This document shows, one piece after another, positions 53,538 through 61,537 of a stretch of 64,000 bases of DNA. Origin of the DNA: Bernardetia sp042180575 (lineage in GTDB: Bacteria; Bacteroidota; Bacteroidia; Cytophagales; Bernardetiaceae); assembly GCF_042180575.1 (NCBI RefSeq), contig NZ_CP170094.1, positions 3,658,001 through 3,722,000 on the forward strand, in the 5' to 3' direction. The position numbers and the translations under genes are program-made. Numbering within the stretch: the first letter of the stretch is position 1; each line of letters begins with the position of its first letter. Under the pieces are notes generated by a model. It searched no databases. It saw only the letters and a program-made list of their open reading frames with translations, and had not been told where the DNA came from.

Positions 53538-54227
53538 ATGGCAGATATTTCAATTTTCACATCTCTTGGACTAATTCTAACAACCCTAATCTCTGTTTGG
53601 GTATTTTTTAAAGCTTCTAATCATAAAAAAACTCTTTACGGCATTATTTTATGGATGCTTATTGTAGGTGTATTAGGAGTAACTGGATTTTACCAAAAAT
53701 TGGGAACATTTCCACCAAGGGTTATTTTATTAGTTGCTCCGACTATGTTATTTGTTTTGATATTTTTTACCAATAAAAAGAGCAAAAAGTTTATTGATAG
53801 CCTTAGCCTAAAATATTTAACCATAGTGCATATTGTACGCATTCCTGTGGAAATAGTTCTTTATTATATCTTTTTAGGTGGGTTAATTCCAGACTTAATG
53901 ACCTTTGAAGGCTATAATTATGACATCCTATCAGGAATTACAGCTCCAATACTCTATTATTTCGTGTTTATTAAAAAAACAATGGGACGAAAAAGTCTTC
54001 TAATATGGAATATCGTATGTTTAGGTTTATTGATTAATATATTGGTGATAGCTGTATTAAGTGCACAAACTCCCTTTCAACAATTAGCATTTGACCAACC
54101 CAATATTGGAGTAACTTACTTTCCTTTTGTATGGCTTCCAACAGTCATAGTTCCGATAGTTTTGTTTTCACACTTAGCTAGTATTAGACAATTGATAGTA
54201 AGAAAAAAAGCACCTAATAATGTATAA
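53538..54227 (+). CDS. Polytopic membrane protein of unknown function
   Basis: 229 residues with about seven transmembrane helices, very hydrophobic, without charged catalytic motifs. Conserved-looking features are 'FYQKLGTFPPRVILL' and 'VRIPVEIVLYYIFLGG'. I do not recognise a family with certainty. Paired with the upstream Crp-like gene, an arrangement common for regulator-target pairs. Repeat C copy 3 starts within 10 bases of its stop. Confidence 0.7.
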   Translation: MADISIFTSLGLILTTLISVWVFFKASNHKKTLYGIILWMLIVGVLGVTGFYQKLGTFPPRVILLVAPTMLFVLIFFTNKKSKKFIDSLSLKYLTIVHIVRIPVEIVLYYIFLGGLIPDLMTFEGYNYDILSGITAPILYYFVFIKKTMGRKSLLIWNIVCLGLLINILVIAVLSAQTPFQQLAFDQPNIGVTYFPFVWLPTVIVPIVLFSHLASIRQLIVRKKAPNNV

Positions 54228-54234
54228 AGACACT

Positions 54235-54322
54235 TGTGCGTAGTATTTTACTACGAGCCTAAAATGTATTAAAGCGTCAAGCTTTGTATTTAATACAATA
54301 CAAGTGTGACGCTTTTATGTTT
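54235..54322 (+). repeat. Intergenic repeat family C, copy 3
   Basis: CGTAG...CTACG hairpin, AAGCGTCAAGCTT (54272-54284) and a partner arm AAGTGTGACGCTT (54302-54314), joined by GTATT/AATAC. Substitutions have weakened but not abolished pairing. Confidence 0.75.
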
Positions 54323-54334
54323 TATAGTTCTTAG

Positions 54335-54695
54335 CGTGCTAAGAACAGAGGAAAAAAAATACAAATATTTGAGAATATTGATGTTCAATTAGCTATTTGT
54401 GGTCATACACACATGCAATTTGATATCAATGTGGGCGATATTTGTATTTTTAACGCAGGAAGTGTAGGAATGGCATTTGGAAAAACTGGAGCTGATTGGT
54501 TACTTATTGATAATAGTACAATAAATTTTAAGCATACAGATGATGAATTAGATGAAGCCACTAAACAAATTTATACAAAATTCAAATTATCCTTATGCAG
54601 AAAGTTTTTTCTTAAATAATGTGTTAAAATTACCTTCTGAGACTGATGTCCTCAAAATATTGGAGACAATAACTAAGTTACACACCTGTTCATAG
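54335..54695 (+). pseudogene. Remnant of a metallophosphoesterase (N-terminally truncated, frameshifted)
   Basis: One frame encodes FENIDVQLAICGHTHMQFD, then INVGDICIFNAGSVGMAFG, the C-terminal metal-binding GHTH and NPGS-like motif of calcineurin-type phosphoesterases. The domain's N-terminal half (DxH, GD, GNHD) is missing. Around 54570-54580 the reading frame breaks. The next frame continues family-like sequence 'QNSNYPYAESFFLNNVLKLP' to a stop at 54693-54695. The frame-0 tail (TKFKLSLCRKFFLK) is the artefact. An ATG at 54413 lets a 68-codon ORF be called, but it is not a functional gene. Confidence 0.8.
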
Positions 54696-54859
54696 TTTAA
54701 GTGTCATACTCATTTGTAACAATTGGTTAATTGAGGTATATTTAGCTTCTAGCATTTACTTTGTATTCCAAAAAATAACTAATACCAAGCTATAAACATT
54801 ATAAGTAACTGAGCAAAATAAAACACATCTAAAAAAGAATTAGAAAATGGAAATTTAAA

Positions 54860-54889
54860 CTGTCAAGACACCTTTGAGGTGTCAGACAG
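54860..54889 (+). repeat. REP hairpin 10 (isolated)
   Basis: CTGTC-AAG-ACACCT, loop TTG, AGGTGT-CAG-ACAG. Same family as the RAYT-flanking elements but 5 kb away, just upstream of the second Crp-like gene. Confidence 0.8.
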
Positions 54890-54941
54890 ATTTTGTTAAC
54901 CTATAAATAATTTTGCCCAGTTACTTAACTTCAAATTAAAA

Positions 54942-55526
54942 ATGATGAAAGACGAACTCAGAATATTTATATCCAACTTCCCATTTTTAAATGCAGATGA
55001 AGTTGAAACTATTGTTGAAAACACAATACTAAGAGAGGTTAAAAAAGGAACTGTCTTATTAAAAAAAGGAAATATCTCAAAAGAATGTTATGCTGTAATA
55101 AGAGGCTGCATCAGAGAATATTATATAAAAGATGGATTAGAGAAAACCACAGCATTTTTTACAGAAGGTCAATCTGTCAATTCTTTTTCAAGCTATACCA
55201 ATCAAGTTCCTTCTAAGCATTTTTTGGAATGTTCTGAGGATTGCTTATTGACAGTTGGCAATCAATCTTTGGTTAATCAAATGTGCAAACGTATTCCAAG
55301 ACTAACAGAATTTATAAAAAACGAAGTTGAAAAGGATGCAGGAACTCTTCAAGAAAGAATGGCTACTTTTATGACCTCCTCTCCTGAAGAACGATTTTCA
55401 GATTTAATGGAAAATAATCCAAGTCTAATGAATCGTGTTCCACAACATCAAATCGCAAGTTACTTAGGCGTAACACCTGAATCTCTTAGTCGAATAAAAA
55501 AAAGAGCTTATCAGAAGAAATCATAA
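54942..55526 (+). CDS. Crp/Fnr-family regulator 2
   Basis: 194 residues (MMKDELRIF; the second Met is equally possible). Barrel about 20-115 ('LREVKKGTVLLKKGNISKECYAVIRGCIREYYI'), dimer helix, and HTH 'VPQHQIASYLGVTPESLSRIKKR'. Related in layout to regulator 1 but clearly different in sequence. It converges on a DUF4386 membrane-protein gene 4 bases away, another regulator-membrane-protein neighbourhood. Confidence 0.9.
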   Translation: MMKDELRIFISNFPFLNADEVETIVENTILREVKKGTVLLKKGNISKECYAVIRGCIREYYIKDGLEKTTAFFTEGQSVNSFSSYTNQVPSKHFLECSEDCLLTVGNQSLVNQMCKRIPRLTEFIKNEVEKDAGTLQERMATFMTSSPEERFSDLMENNPSLMNRVPQHQIASYLGVTPESLSRIKKRAYQKKS

Positions 55527-55530
55527 CTTT

Positions 55531-56244
55531 TTAAACTGTGTCTTCTTTGCTTATTCCTTTGATCAAGAGCCAAAATGCAAACCAAAATTCAGCGATTACA
55601 GCCAAAATAAGTAAAGATGAGAAAAATACAGAAAGTAGTTCTACTTTCATTAAAGTAAGCTGAGTGAAGCTATCTCCTGCATAACCAATACTTCCTATTA
55701 ACATTATAATATCTAACCATTTGGGAGTTTTGTCTGATTTTCGAATGACATAGCCAAGCATAAAAAGATGAATAGAAAAGAAAATCTGCCAAGCCAACTC
55801 TCCATATCTATGTGCCTTGAAAAAAAGAAGAGTTAGGGATTCTAACTCTGCAGAACTAAATGAATTGAGATATTCAGGTTGATTCATAATTATTGCAGGA
55901 ATCATATAGTTTATAAGATTCACTCCCATTACTATAGCCATAGCAAGCCTAGAATAAGTAGCAATGATCATTCCTGTGGCACTAAATGATTTAAAAAGAT
56001 GATAGAGCATCACAGTAAGCAGAATTTCCAAAACCATTACAGCAATATCTCCTGCAATACCCCATCTAAATAATTCTTGATGACTCAATAGATTCTGAAA
56101 TGTAAGTGCTGAATTGCCTTCAACAATAATTTCACTCGGCATATATCCTATACTAAATCCACCTATTATGGCGATAATAAGATATAAAAGACCAGCTAAT
56201 TTTGAATATACCTTTTCTTGATTTTGAAGTTTTGAGAGTATCAT
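55531..56244 (-). CDS. DUF4386-family membrane protein
   Basis: 237 residues with six transmembrane helices (about 15-35, 57-80, 90-112, 140-160, 170-190, 205-230). 'YSKLAGLLYLIIAIIGGFS' at the start, 'LFKSFSATGMIIATYSRLAMA' in the middle, and 'YGELAWQIFFSIHLFMLGYVI' typify DUF4386, whose function is unknown. Shares only a 4-base spacer with the convergent Crp-like gene. Confidence 0.8.
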   Translation of the reverse strand: MILSKLQNQEKVYSKLAGLLYLIIAIIGGFSIGYMPSEIIVEGNSALTFQNLLSHQELFRWGIAGDIAVMVLEILLTVMLYHLFKSFSATGMIIATYSRLAMAIVMGVNLINYMIPAIIMNQPEYLNSFSSAELESLTLLFFKAHRYGELAWQIFFSIHLFMLGYVIRKSDKTPKWLDIIMLIGSIGYAGDSFTQLTLMKVELLSVFFSSLLILAVIAEFWFAFWLLIKGISKEDTV

Positions 56245-56589
56245 TTTTTTGTTAGTTTATTTTAAGCAAAGGTCGCTCTCAAAAAAAAAATGTGCATTGA
56301 CTTAAGATAAGAAATGAAGAAAGGTACGTAATAAATTAGACCATTTTGCTATTTAATATAAATAAAGGAAAGTATAATACAATAAGGAATTGAAATTAAA
56401 TAACATACTCATTTAAAAATAACAAATTATTGATATTCAGTGTATTACATTCGTAATTGTTTCTAAGGTTATTCCAAAACCAAGTATTTTGTGAAAAAAA
56501 TCTACTGTTGTAATTTATACATCAACTTAATTGTCGCTCAACTGCAGAATCAAAATTTTTATATTAAGGTCTATATGTCACACGCTATG

Positions 56590-56668
56590 ACCCCAGCCCT
56601 TTTCTTAGTTCAAGCTGAGTAATCACTATGTATTCGACTTCCAGCCGTGATTTTGTATTTCAAGATTT
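56590..56668 (+). repeat. Intergenic repeat family A, copy 4 (degenerate)
   Basis: Retains GAGTAATCACTATGTATTCG, then ACTTCCAGCCGTG and TTTTGTATTT. Stems are partly lost. It lies seven bases before repeat D copy 3, the same A-then-D order as at 52634-52839. Confidence 0.55.
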
Positions 56669-56674
56669 TATTTT

Positions 56675-56756
56675 TTGTATATTGTAAACACTAATTAGTT
56701 CTGTATTGAATTAGTGGTGTTTTTTAATAATTGAATGCAGTTGCATTTATCAATAA
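56675..56756 (+). repeat. Intergenic repeat family D, copy 3
   Basis: TTGTATATTGTAAACACTAA, imperfect hairpin with GGTGTTTTTT tail, and GCAGTTGCATTTATCAA end. Precedes the methyltransferase gene by about 30 bases. Confidence 0.75.
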
Positions 56757-56788
56757 AATCAGAGTTTTTATAAAATGAGAAAAAAAAT

Positions 56789-57454
56789 ATGGATGAAATT
56801 ATAAGCTATTACGATAAACTAGCTAAAATTTATGATGATGATAGATTTGATAATTCGTATGGAAAATTTATTGACAAACAAGAGCGAAATATTTTGAATA
56901 AATTATTGACTAATGACAATGAGATAATATTAGATTTAGCTTGTGGAAGTGGGCGATTTATGGACTATGCAAATTATGGAAGTGATGCTAGTAAAGAAAT
57001 GGTCAAAATTTCTCAACAAAAATTTCCTCACAAAGAGATTTATTTGTCAGATGCCGAAAAGACAACTTTTGAGGATAATTCAATTGACACAATTATAAGT
57101 TTTCATTTTTTTATGCACTTAAATAAAGAAAAAATGGAAAAAATTCTTCAAGAATGTGACAGGATATTAACTAAAAATGGAAGAATTATTTTTGATATTC
57201 CTTCCTCTAAAAGAAGGAAATTACTAAATTATAAAAGTAAGAATTGGCATGGTGCGTTTAGTTTAACAAATCAAGAATTAAAAAAAATAAATTCAAACTT
57301 TGAATTAAAAAACTCATTTGGAATTTTATTTGTTCCGATTCACAGGTTTCCAAAAAAGTTGAGACCATTATTTATTAAACTAGATCGTTTGTTATCAAAT
57401 TCTTTTCTAAAAGAGTACAGTTCCTATCAAGTAATTGAATTTGTAAAAAAATGA
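56789..57454 (+). CDS. Class I SAM-dependent methyltransferase
   Basis: 221 residues. SAM-binding motif I ILDLACGSGRFMDYA at about 48-62, motif II acidic 'EIYLSDAEKTTFEDNSIDTII', then FHFFMHL and a post-motif ILTKNGRIIFDIPSS. Methylation substrate unknown. The stop overlaps the next start by four bases (ATGA), so translation is coupled to the VanW-like gene. AT content and position in the repeat zone suggest acquisition by transfer. Confidence 0.88.
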   Translation: MDEIISYYDKLAKIYDDDRFDNSYGKFIDKQERNILNKLLTNDNEIILDLACGSGRFMDYANYGSDASKEMVKISQQKFPHKEIYLSDAEKTTFEDNSIDTIISFHFFMHLNKEKMEKILQECDRILTKNGRIIFDIPSSKRRKLLNYKSKNWHGAFSLTNQELKKINSNFELKNSFGILFVPIHRFPKKLRPLFIKLDRLLSNSFLKEYSSYQVIEFVKK

Positions 57455-58146
57455 AACATTGGAAAGCAATCAAATTATATAGAAGACTAATCATCAGATT
57501 TATAACAGACTTGATAACAAGAGATTTCTTTAGATTTGCTCAAAAAGTAGATAAAGAAGCCAGTTTTGAGTATTTTATATCATTGAGTCAAGAAATAAAA
57601 CAAAGTGCAACACTTGAAAGTAAATTATATAATTTTTCAGTTGCAAGTCATAAAATCAATAAATATTTAATACAGCCAAATGAGATTTTTTCATTTTGGA
57701 ATATCATTGGCAATCCAAATAAACAGTTTAGAAAAGGAAGAACAATTCAGAATGGAAAAATTACTGAAGATGTTGGTGGTGGCTTATGCCAAGTTTCAGG
57801 AATTATTTATTACATAAGTCTGATAGCAGGATTAAAAATTTTAGAAAGACATAATCATTCAGTCGATATCTACAACGATGAAACACGATTCTGCCCATTA
57901 GGAACAGATGCAACATTGGTTTATGGTTATAAAGATTTGAGAGTTGTAAATACAAATTCATTTCCAATAAAATTTGAAATACAAATAATAGAACAAAACA
58001 TTTTAATAAAACTTTTAAGTACAGAAGAAATTAAAGAAAATACTTTAGAGTTTAAAATTGAAAAGCAAAAAGAATACACATTTGTTGAAATAGTAACTGA
58101 TTCAGAAAAAGTAGTAAATATATCTAAATACAAAAACTTGTGCTAA
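57451..58146 (+). CDS. VanW-family protein
   Basis: 231 residues. The VanW core is clear: 'NFSVASHKINKYLIQPNEIFSFWNIIGNP', then GRTIQNGKITEDVGGGLCQV and 'ILERHNHSVDIYNDETRFCPLGTDATLVYG'. VanW is an accessory gene of the VanB glycopeptide-resistance cluster and has no proven biochemical role. The other van genes are absent. It has no signal peptide, though a basic N-terminus may be membrane-proximal. Coupled by ATGA overlap to the methyltransferase. Confidence 0.9.
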   Translation: MKHWKAIKLYRRLIIRFITDLITRDFFRFAQKVDKEASFEYFISLSQEIKQSATLESKLYNFSVASHKINKYLIQPNEIFSFWNIIGNPNKQFRKGRTIQNGKITEDVGGGLCQVSGIIYYISLIAGLKILERHNHSVDIYNDETRFCPLGTDATLVYGYKDLRVVNTNSFPIKFEIQIIEQNILIKLLSTEEIKENTLEFKIEKQKEYTFVEIVTDSEKVVNISKYKNLC

Positions 58147-58175
58147 TAACAACTTCCTATAAACTACATCCAAAT

Positions 58176-58214
58176 TTTGCTTCCAAATCAAGCCGAGTAA
58201 GCACTATAATTTTG
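58176..58214 (+). repeat. Family A fragment (partial)
   Basis: TTCCAAATCAAGCCGAGTAA then GCACTATAAT resembles the central part of copy 4 (AGTTCAAGCTGAGTAATCAC). A short remnant just after the VanW-like gene. Confidence 0.35.
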
Positions 58215-58322
58215 ACCCTTATCTAATATTGGACTGATAATAAATAGTCTTTTTTACTTACCAAATAAGGTCAGTTTCGTAGAACAGAAGTAGTAAAAGG
58301 TAAAATAGTTTTTATTTTGGTA

Positions 58323-58766
58323 TTATGGTATATCTTTTTTCTCCTCCTCAAACCACTTCAAACCTTTTTCCACAGAATCAAATAAACGCATGTGATAGCC
58401 AATTTCTTTAAGTTCACTATTTTCTACTAAATCTTCAGCAGAGAGTTGAGAGAAAAGATTTTTACTTTGAACGATAGCTTCATATTGCATTCCCAAATCT
58501 ACCATTTTAGGATTGAATTCTTTCAAAAACCATTCATTTACTTCATCAAAAGCACCTTCTAATTCTACGATGACTGAAATAAGATGAGTAAACTGATGTT
58601 CTGTTACTAAATCAATTACTTTTGTATGTCCTTCTTTAATTTCTTCAGGCAAACAGAAACCTTTCCATTCTTGAAGAAGAATATGAGGGTATTTTTTGAG
58701 TTGATAAAAGTAAGCGCAATTATCACCCATTTCATTTTGTATTTTTGTGAGTAGTTGTTTTTCCAT
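58323..58766 (-). CDS. SpoIIAA/STAS-like protein
   Basis: 147 residues, cytoplasmic. Alternating strands and helices ('YFYQLKKYPHILLQEWKGFCLPEEIKEGHTKVIDLV' region; 'YEAIVQSKNLFSQLSAEDL') recall the small SpoIIAA-like/STAS fold proteins frequent in Bacteroidota. No conserved Ser for phosphorylation can be pointed out. Function unknown; stands alone upstream of the exb operon. Confidence 0.55.
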   Translation of the reverse strand: MEKQLLTKIQNEMGDNCAYFYQLKKYPHILLQEWKGFCLPEEIKEGHTKVIDLVTEHQFTHLISVIVELEGAFDEVNEWFLKEFNPKMVDLGMQYEAIVQSKNLFSQLSAEDLVENSELKEIGYHMRLFDSVEKGLKWFEEEKKDIP

Positions 58767-58829
58767 AAAATCAAATAATTTAGAGTAGAATTAGTTTGGT
58801 TCAATAATATACAATTATTTTTTGGACAT

Positions 58830-58866
58830 AAAAAAGCCATTCTCAATAAATTGAAAATGGCTTTTT
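58830..58866 (-). terminator. Terminator of the exb operon
   Basis: AAAAAGCCATTCTCAAT pairs with ATTGAAAATGGCTTTTT (one mismatch), 25 bases after the last exbD stop. Confidence 0.8.
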
Positions 58867-58890
58867 CCTTTTTCTTAGTTTTTTATGATA

Positions 58891-59349
58891 CTATTCTCCT
58901 TCTCCTTTAGAGGCTGCATAATAGATTTTGAGAGCTTCTGTTTCACGAAGTTCTTCACGAATATCTATTACAACTCCCATATCCAAACCAACATCGCCTT
59001 TTATAGCTACACGAAAACGATTTTTATCTACTTCGGGTACATTTGCCATAGATTCTATTGCAAACTGTTGAATTTGGTCTAAAGTAATGAATACATCATT
59101 TACTTGAATACGAGGTGCGCTACCAAATTGGTCTGCTTCTTTTGGTTTACCAATATAAATATTGGCTACCAAATTGGCTTTTTCCATTTTTTGTACTTGA
59201 TTTGCTTGTGGCAAAAGTACATTTACTTTAAGTGTGTTTTCCCTCATTACAGTCGAAACCATAAAGAAGAAAAGTAACATAAAGATAATATCTGGCAAAG
59301 CAGAAGTAGGTATCTCAGGATTCGGTTTGGCTTTCTTTTTAAAAGGCAT
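58891..59349 (-). CDS. ExbD/TolR-type biopolymer transport protein 2
   Basis: 152 residues. A single N-terminal membrane helix carries the functional Asp (PDIIFMLLFFFMVSTV, D20) followed by a periplasmic domain. With ExbB-like channels such proteins convert proton flow into motion for TonB- or Tol-type systems. Last gene of a four-gene minus-strand operon. The tail (KIYYAASKGEGE) is short. Two different ExbDs in one operon is usual in this phylum. Confidence 0.92.
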   Translation of the reverse strand: MPFKKKAKPNPEIPTSALPDIIFMLLFFFMVSTVMRENTLKVNVLLPQANQVQKMEKANLVANIYIGKPKEADQFGSAPRIQVNDVFITLDQIQQFAIESMANVPEVDKNRFRVAIKGDVGLDMGVVIDIREELRETEALKIYYAASKGEGE

Positions 59350-59411
59350 GCTATTTCTGGTTTAGAAATGGTATTTCTATATATCTATATCTTGGTTATT
59401 ATTTAAGCTAA

Positions 59412-59993
59412 TTACTGTGCTCCTCCACTACCTGTTGGCTCTGCATCAGATACATTGAGAGGATATTTGTCTTTAGCTAATTTATAACGGTCTTTATTTA
59501 CTTGTGTATCCTGTCTTGAAATTTCTAAGAAATCCTCAACAGTAATTTTTTCACCTAATTCTCTAGTCAGATATTCTGCTCTAAGTTCGTTGTATCCTTG
59601 TAGAATTTCATCTAAAACAGTCAAGTAGGTTGTATAATCTGTACCTCTATCTGTTTTGATTGAAATAATAGCATCTTTTGGACTTACAGAAAGCTCAGGA
59701 TCAACACCATAATTATTTACGTGTGCTTTTACCTCTTTTTTTATCTGACTCATTTTTCCTTCATCTCCTTCGATAAGCAACTCATTACTAGAGTTAATGA
59801 TAATTTTATATACATTTCGCTTATTGAGTTCGACTGGAGGGACTTCTCCTTCTGGCTTAGGTGCTAAATCTCTATAAACTCCTTTTTCGGAAGCAATACG
59901 TGTAGTTACTAAGAAAAAGATAAGTAATAGAAAGGCTATATCTGCCATCGAACTGGCATTTACGCCTACATCGTCACGTTTTTTCTTTCCCAT
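59412..59993 (-). CDS. ExbD/TolR-type biopolymer transport protein 1
   Basis: 193 residues. Membrane helix with Asp18 in SSMADIAFLLLIFFLVTTRI, then a longer periplasmic domain with a helical insertion ('ITVEDFLEISRQDTQVNKDRYKLA') and a Gly/Ser-rich end. It precedes the second exbD by 62 bases and follows the four-TM gene by 12. Confidence 0.92.
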   Translation of the reverse strand: MGKKKRDDVGVNASSMADIAFLLLIFFLVTTRIASEKGVYRDLAPKPEGEVPPVELNKRNVYKIIINSSNELLIEGDEGKMSQIKKEVKAHVNNYGVDPELSVSPKDAIISIKTDRGTDYTTYLTVLDEILQGYNELRAEYLTRELGEKITVEDFLEISRQDTQVNKDRYKLAKDKYPLNVSDAEPTGSGGAQ

Positions 59994-60005
59994 AATAAAA
60001 ATTTC

Positions 60006-60533
60006 TTATTTAAATGAACGGCTTACTTCACCAAAAATAGCTCCTACAAAAGCGACTGCAATCATAACATAGGTCATAATGAGTACACCTCCAATATATT
60101 TTGCACCTTCTGCACTCATTTCTTCGTCTGTTGTTTTTACGGCTGTTGCATCAGCAAAAGCATAACAAATAAAGAAGACAACAAGTAAAACACCTAATGA
60201 AATGGCAATTTTGACAAGTGCTTTTGGGTCTTGAGTAACCGTATAAACTAAAGGAAGTACAATAGCTGCAATCATTGCAAATGCTACAAGCACATAAGAG
60301 AGAGGAATAAACCAATCTGCAACTGCATTACCTGTTATTTGATCTTCTACCTTTGTAGGTAGTTGTACTTTTTCCATAAGGTCTTCAGTAACGTCTGTAT
60401 AACCTTTTTCTTCTACAGCTTGTGTCAATGCTAATTTCTTTTGAGCAGGATAGCCTGAACAGCCATATACACCAAAAGCAACGAATAAAACGACAACAAT
60501 ACCGTAGATTATTAAAGAAAGATATTTTTTCAT
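60006..60533 (-). CDS. Four-TM membrane protein of the exb operon
   Basis: 175 residues with transmembrane helices at about 5-23, 76-97, 106-126 and 145-167 and a periplasmic loop between the first two. No recognised domain, but a protein of this type commonly sits between exbB and exbD in Bacteroidota, so a role in the proton-channel complex is inferred from context. Confidence 0.75.
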   Translation of the reverse strand: MKKYLSLIIYGIVVVLFVAFGVYGCSGYPAQKKLALTQAVEEKGYTDVTEDLMEKVQLPTKVEDQITGNAVADWFIPLSYVLVAFAMIAAIVLPLVYTVTQDPKALVKIAISLGVLLVVFFICYAFADATAVKTTDEEMSAEGAKYIGGVLIMTYVMIAVAFVGAIFGEVSRSFK

Positions 60534-60688
60534 AATTCTTTTTATCTAATTTATGAGTATCTAAATAAATTTGTAAATGATTTTTTCTAAGTGATTTTAT
60601 AGTTGTTGAAGAACTATGAAATTCAAAAATAGCATAGGTGTATTACTTTTTAACTAATACACCCTATTTTATTTCAGTTCTTAACTAA

Positions 60689-61537
60689 TTACTTAGAAAG
60701 GTCATGTTTCATAAGCAAATCTACAAGAGAGATAGAAGCATCTTCCATATCTGTAACGATTGAGTCAATTTTAGACACACAATAATTATAAAAGATTTGA
60801 AGGATTACTGCTACGATAAGACCACCTACTGTTGTAAGAAGGGCTACCTTGATACCACCTGCTACAAGTGAAGGTTGAATATCACCTGCTGCTTGGATAG
60901 CATCAAATGCACCAATCATACCGATTACTGTACCCATAAACCCAAGCATTGGAGCAAGAGCAATAAAAAGCGAAATCCAAATAAGTCCTTTTTCTAACTT
61001 ACTCATTTCTACTGAACCAGCAGACATAACCGTTTTTTCAACGATTTCAATACCACGATTAGCACTCATTAAGCCTTGTGCGAATATATCTGCAATAGGA
61101 CCACGAGTAGCAGCACAAACTTCTTGTGCTCTAGAAACGCCACCTTCACGGAGAGCATCTTCTACTTTAGCTAATAATTTGTCTTTGTTTGTACTAGCAA
61201 GGTTAAGGACAATGATACGCTCAATAGCAACTGCAAGACCGATAATCAAACAGATAAGTACCAATGACATAAACTGCCATCCACCTTCAATAAATTTTTC
61301 TTTGATAGCTTCGTGAGTTGTTTGTTCTTGAACAACTTCAGTGGTTGCATTTTCTTTTTCTTTAAGAGCAGCCGCTTCAGCAGCAGCCTTATCAGCTTCA
61401 GCTTGAGCAGTAGCTATTGAATCTTGAACTCTATCTAGTGAGTCTTGATTTACCATCATTTCGCTGTCGTCTTGAGCGTGCGTTGTACCAATAGCAAAGA
61501 AGCAGATTAGGGCAAGCAGAGAAAATAATTTTTTCAT
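60689..61537 (-). CDS. MotA/TolQ/ExbB proton-channel protein
   Basis: 282 residues. Unlike proteobacterial ExbB it begins with a cleavable signal peptide (…ICFFAIGTTHAQ) and an Ala/Glu-rich periplasmic segment (about 22-75). The canonical core follows: TM1 about 88-110, cytoplasmic domain, TM2/TM3 with 'LAPMLGFMGTVIGMIGAFDAI' and 'VALLTTVGGLIVAVILQIFYNY'. It supplies energy with the two ExbDs downstream. First gene of the operon. Confidence 0.93.
   Translation of the reverse strand: MKKLFSLLALICFFAIGTTHAQDDSEMMVNQDSLDRVQDSIATAQAEADKAAAEAAALKEKENATTEVVQEQTTHEAIKEKFIEGGWQFMSLVLICLIIGLAVAIERIIVLNLASTNKDKLLAKVEDALREGGVSRAQEVCAATRGPIADIFAQGLMSANRGIEIVEKTVMSAGSVEMSKLEKGLIWISLFIALAPMLGFMGTVIGMIGAFDAIQAAGDIQPSLVAGGIKVALLTTVGGLIVAVILQIFYNYCVSKIDSIVTDMEDASISLVDLLMKHDLSK

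Larger units (their letters stand above)
56245..56788. other. Repeat-bearing intergenic region
   Basis: 544 bases with no gene. Holds a degenerate family A copy (about 56590-56668) followed directly by family D copy 3 (56675-56756). The first 300 bases are plain AT-rich sequence. Confidence 0.6.

Noticed and set aside
54413..54619. 68-codon ORF as an intact small gene
   Set aside because: It is an internal ATG in a frameshifted, truncated metallophosphoesterase remnant.
50112..56756. Family D elements as integron attC sites
   Set aside because: The GTTATGC-like string occurs only after copy 1, no paired core sites can be aligned in all three copies, and no integrase is present. Worth testing by model but not claimed.
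57451..58146. VanW as evidence for glycopeptide resistance
   Set aside because: No vanHAX, vanY or vanRS genes in the window; VanW homologues are widespread without resistance.
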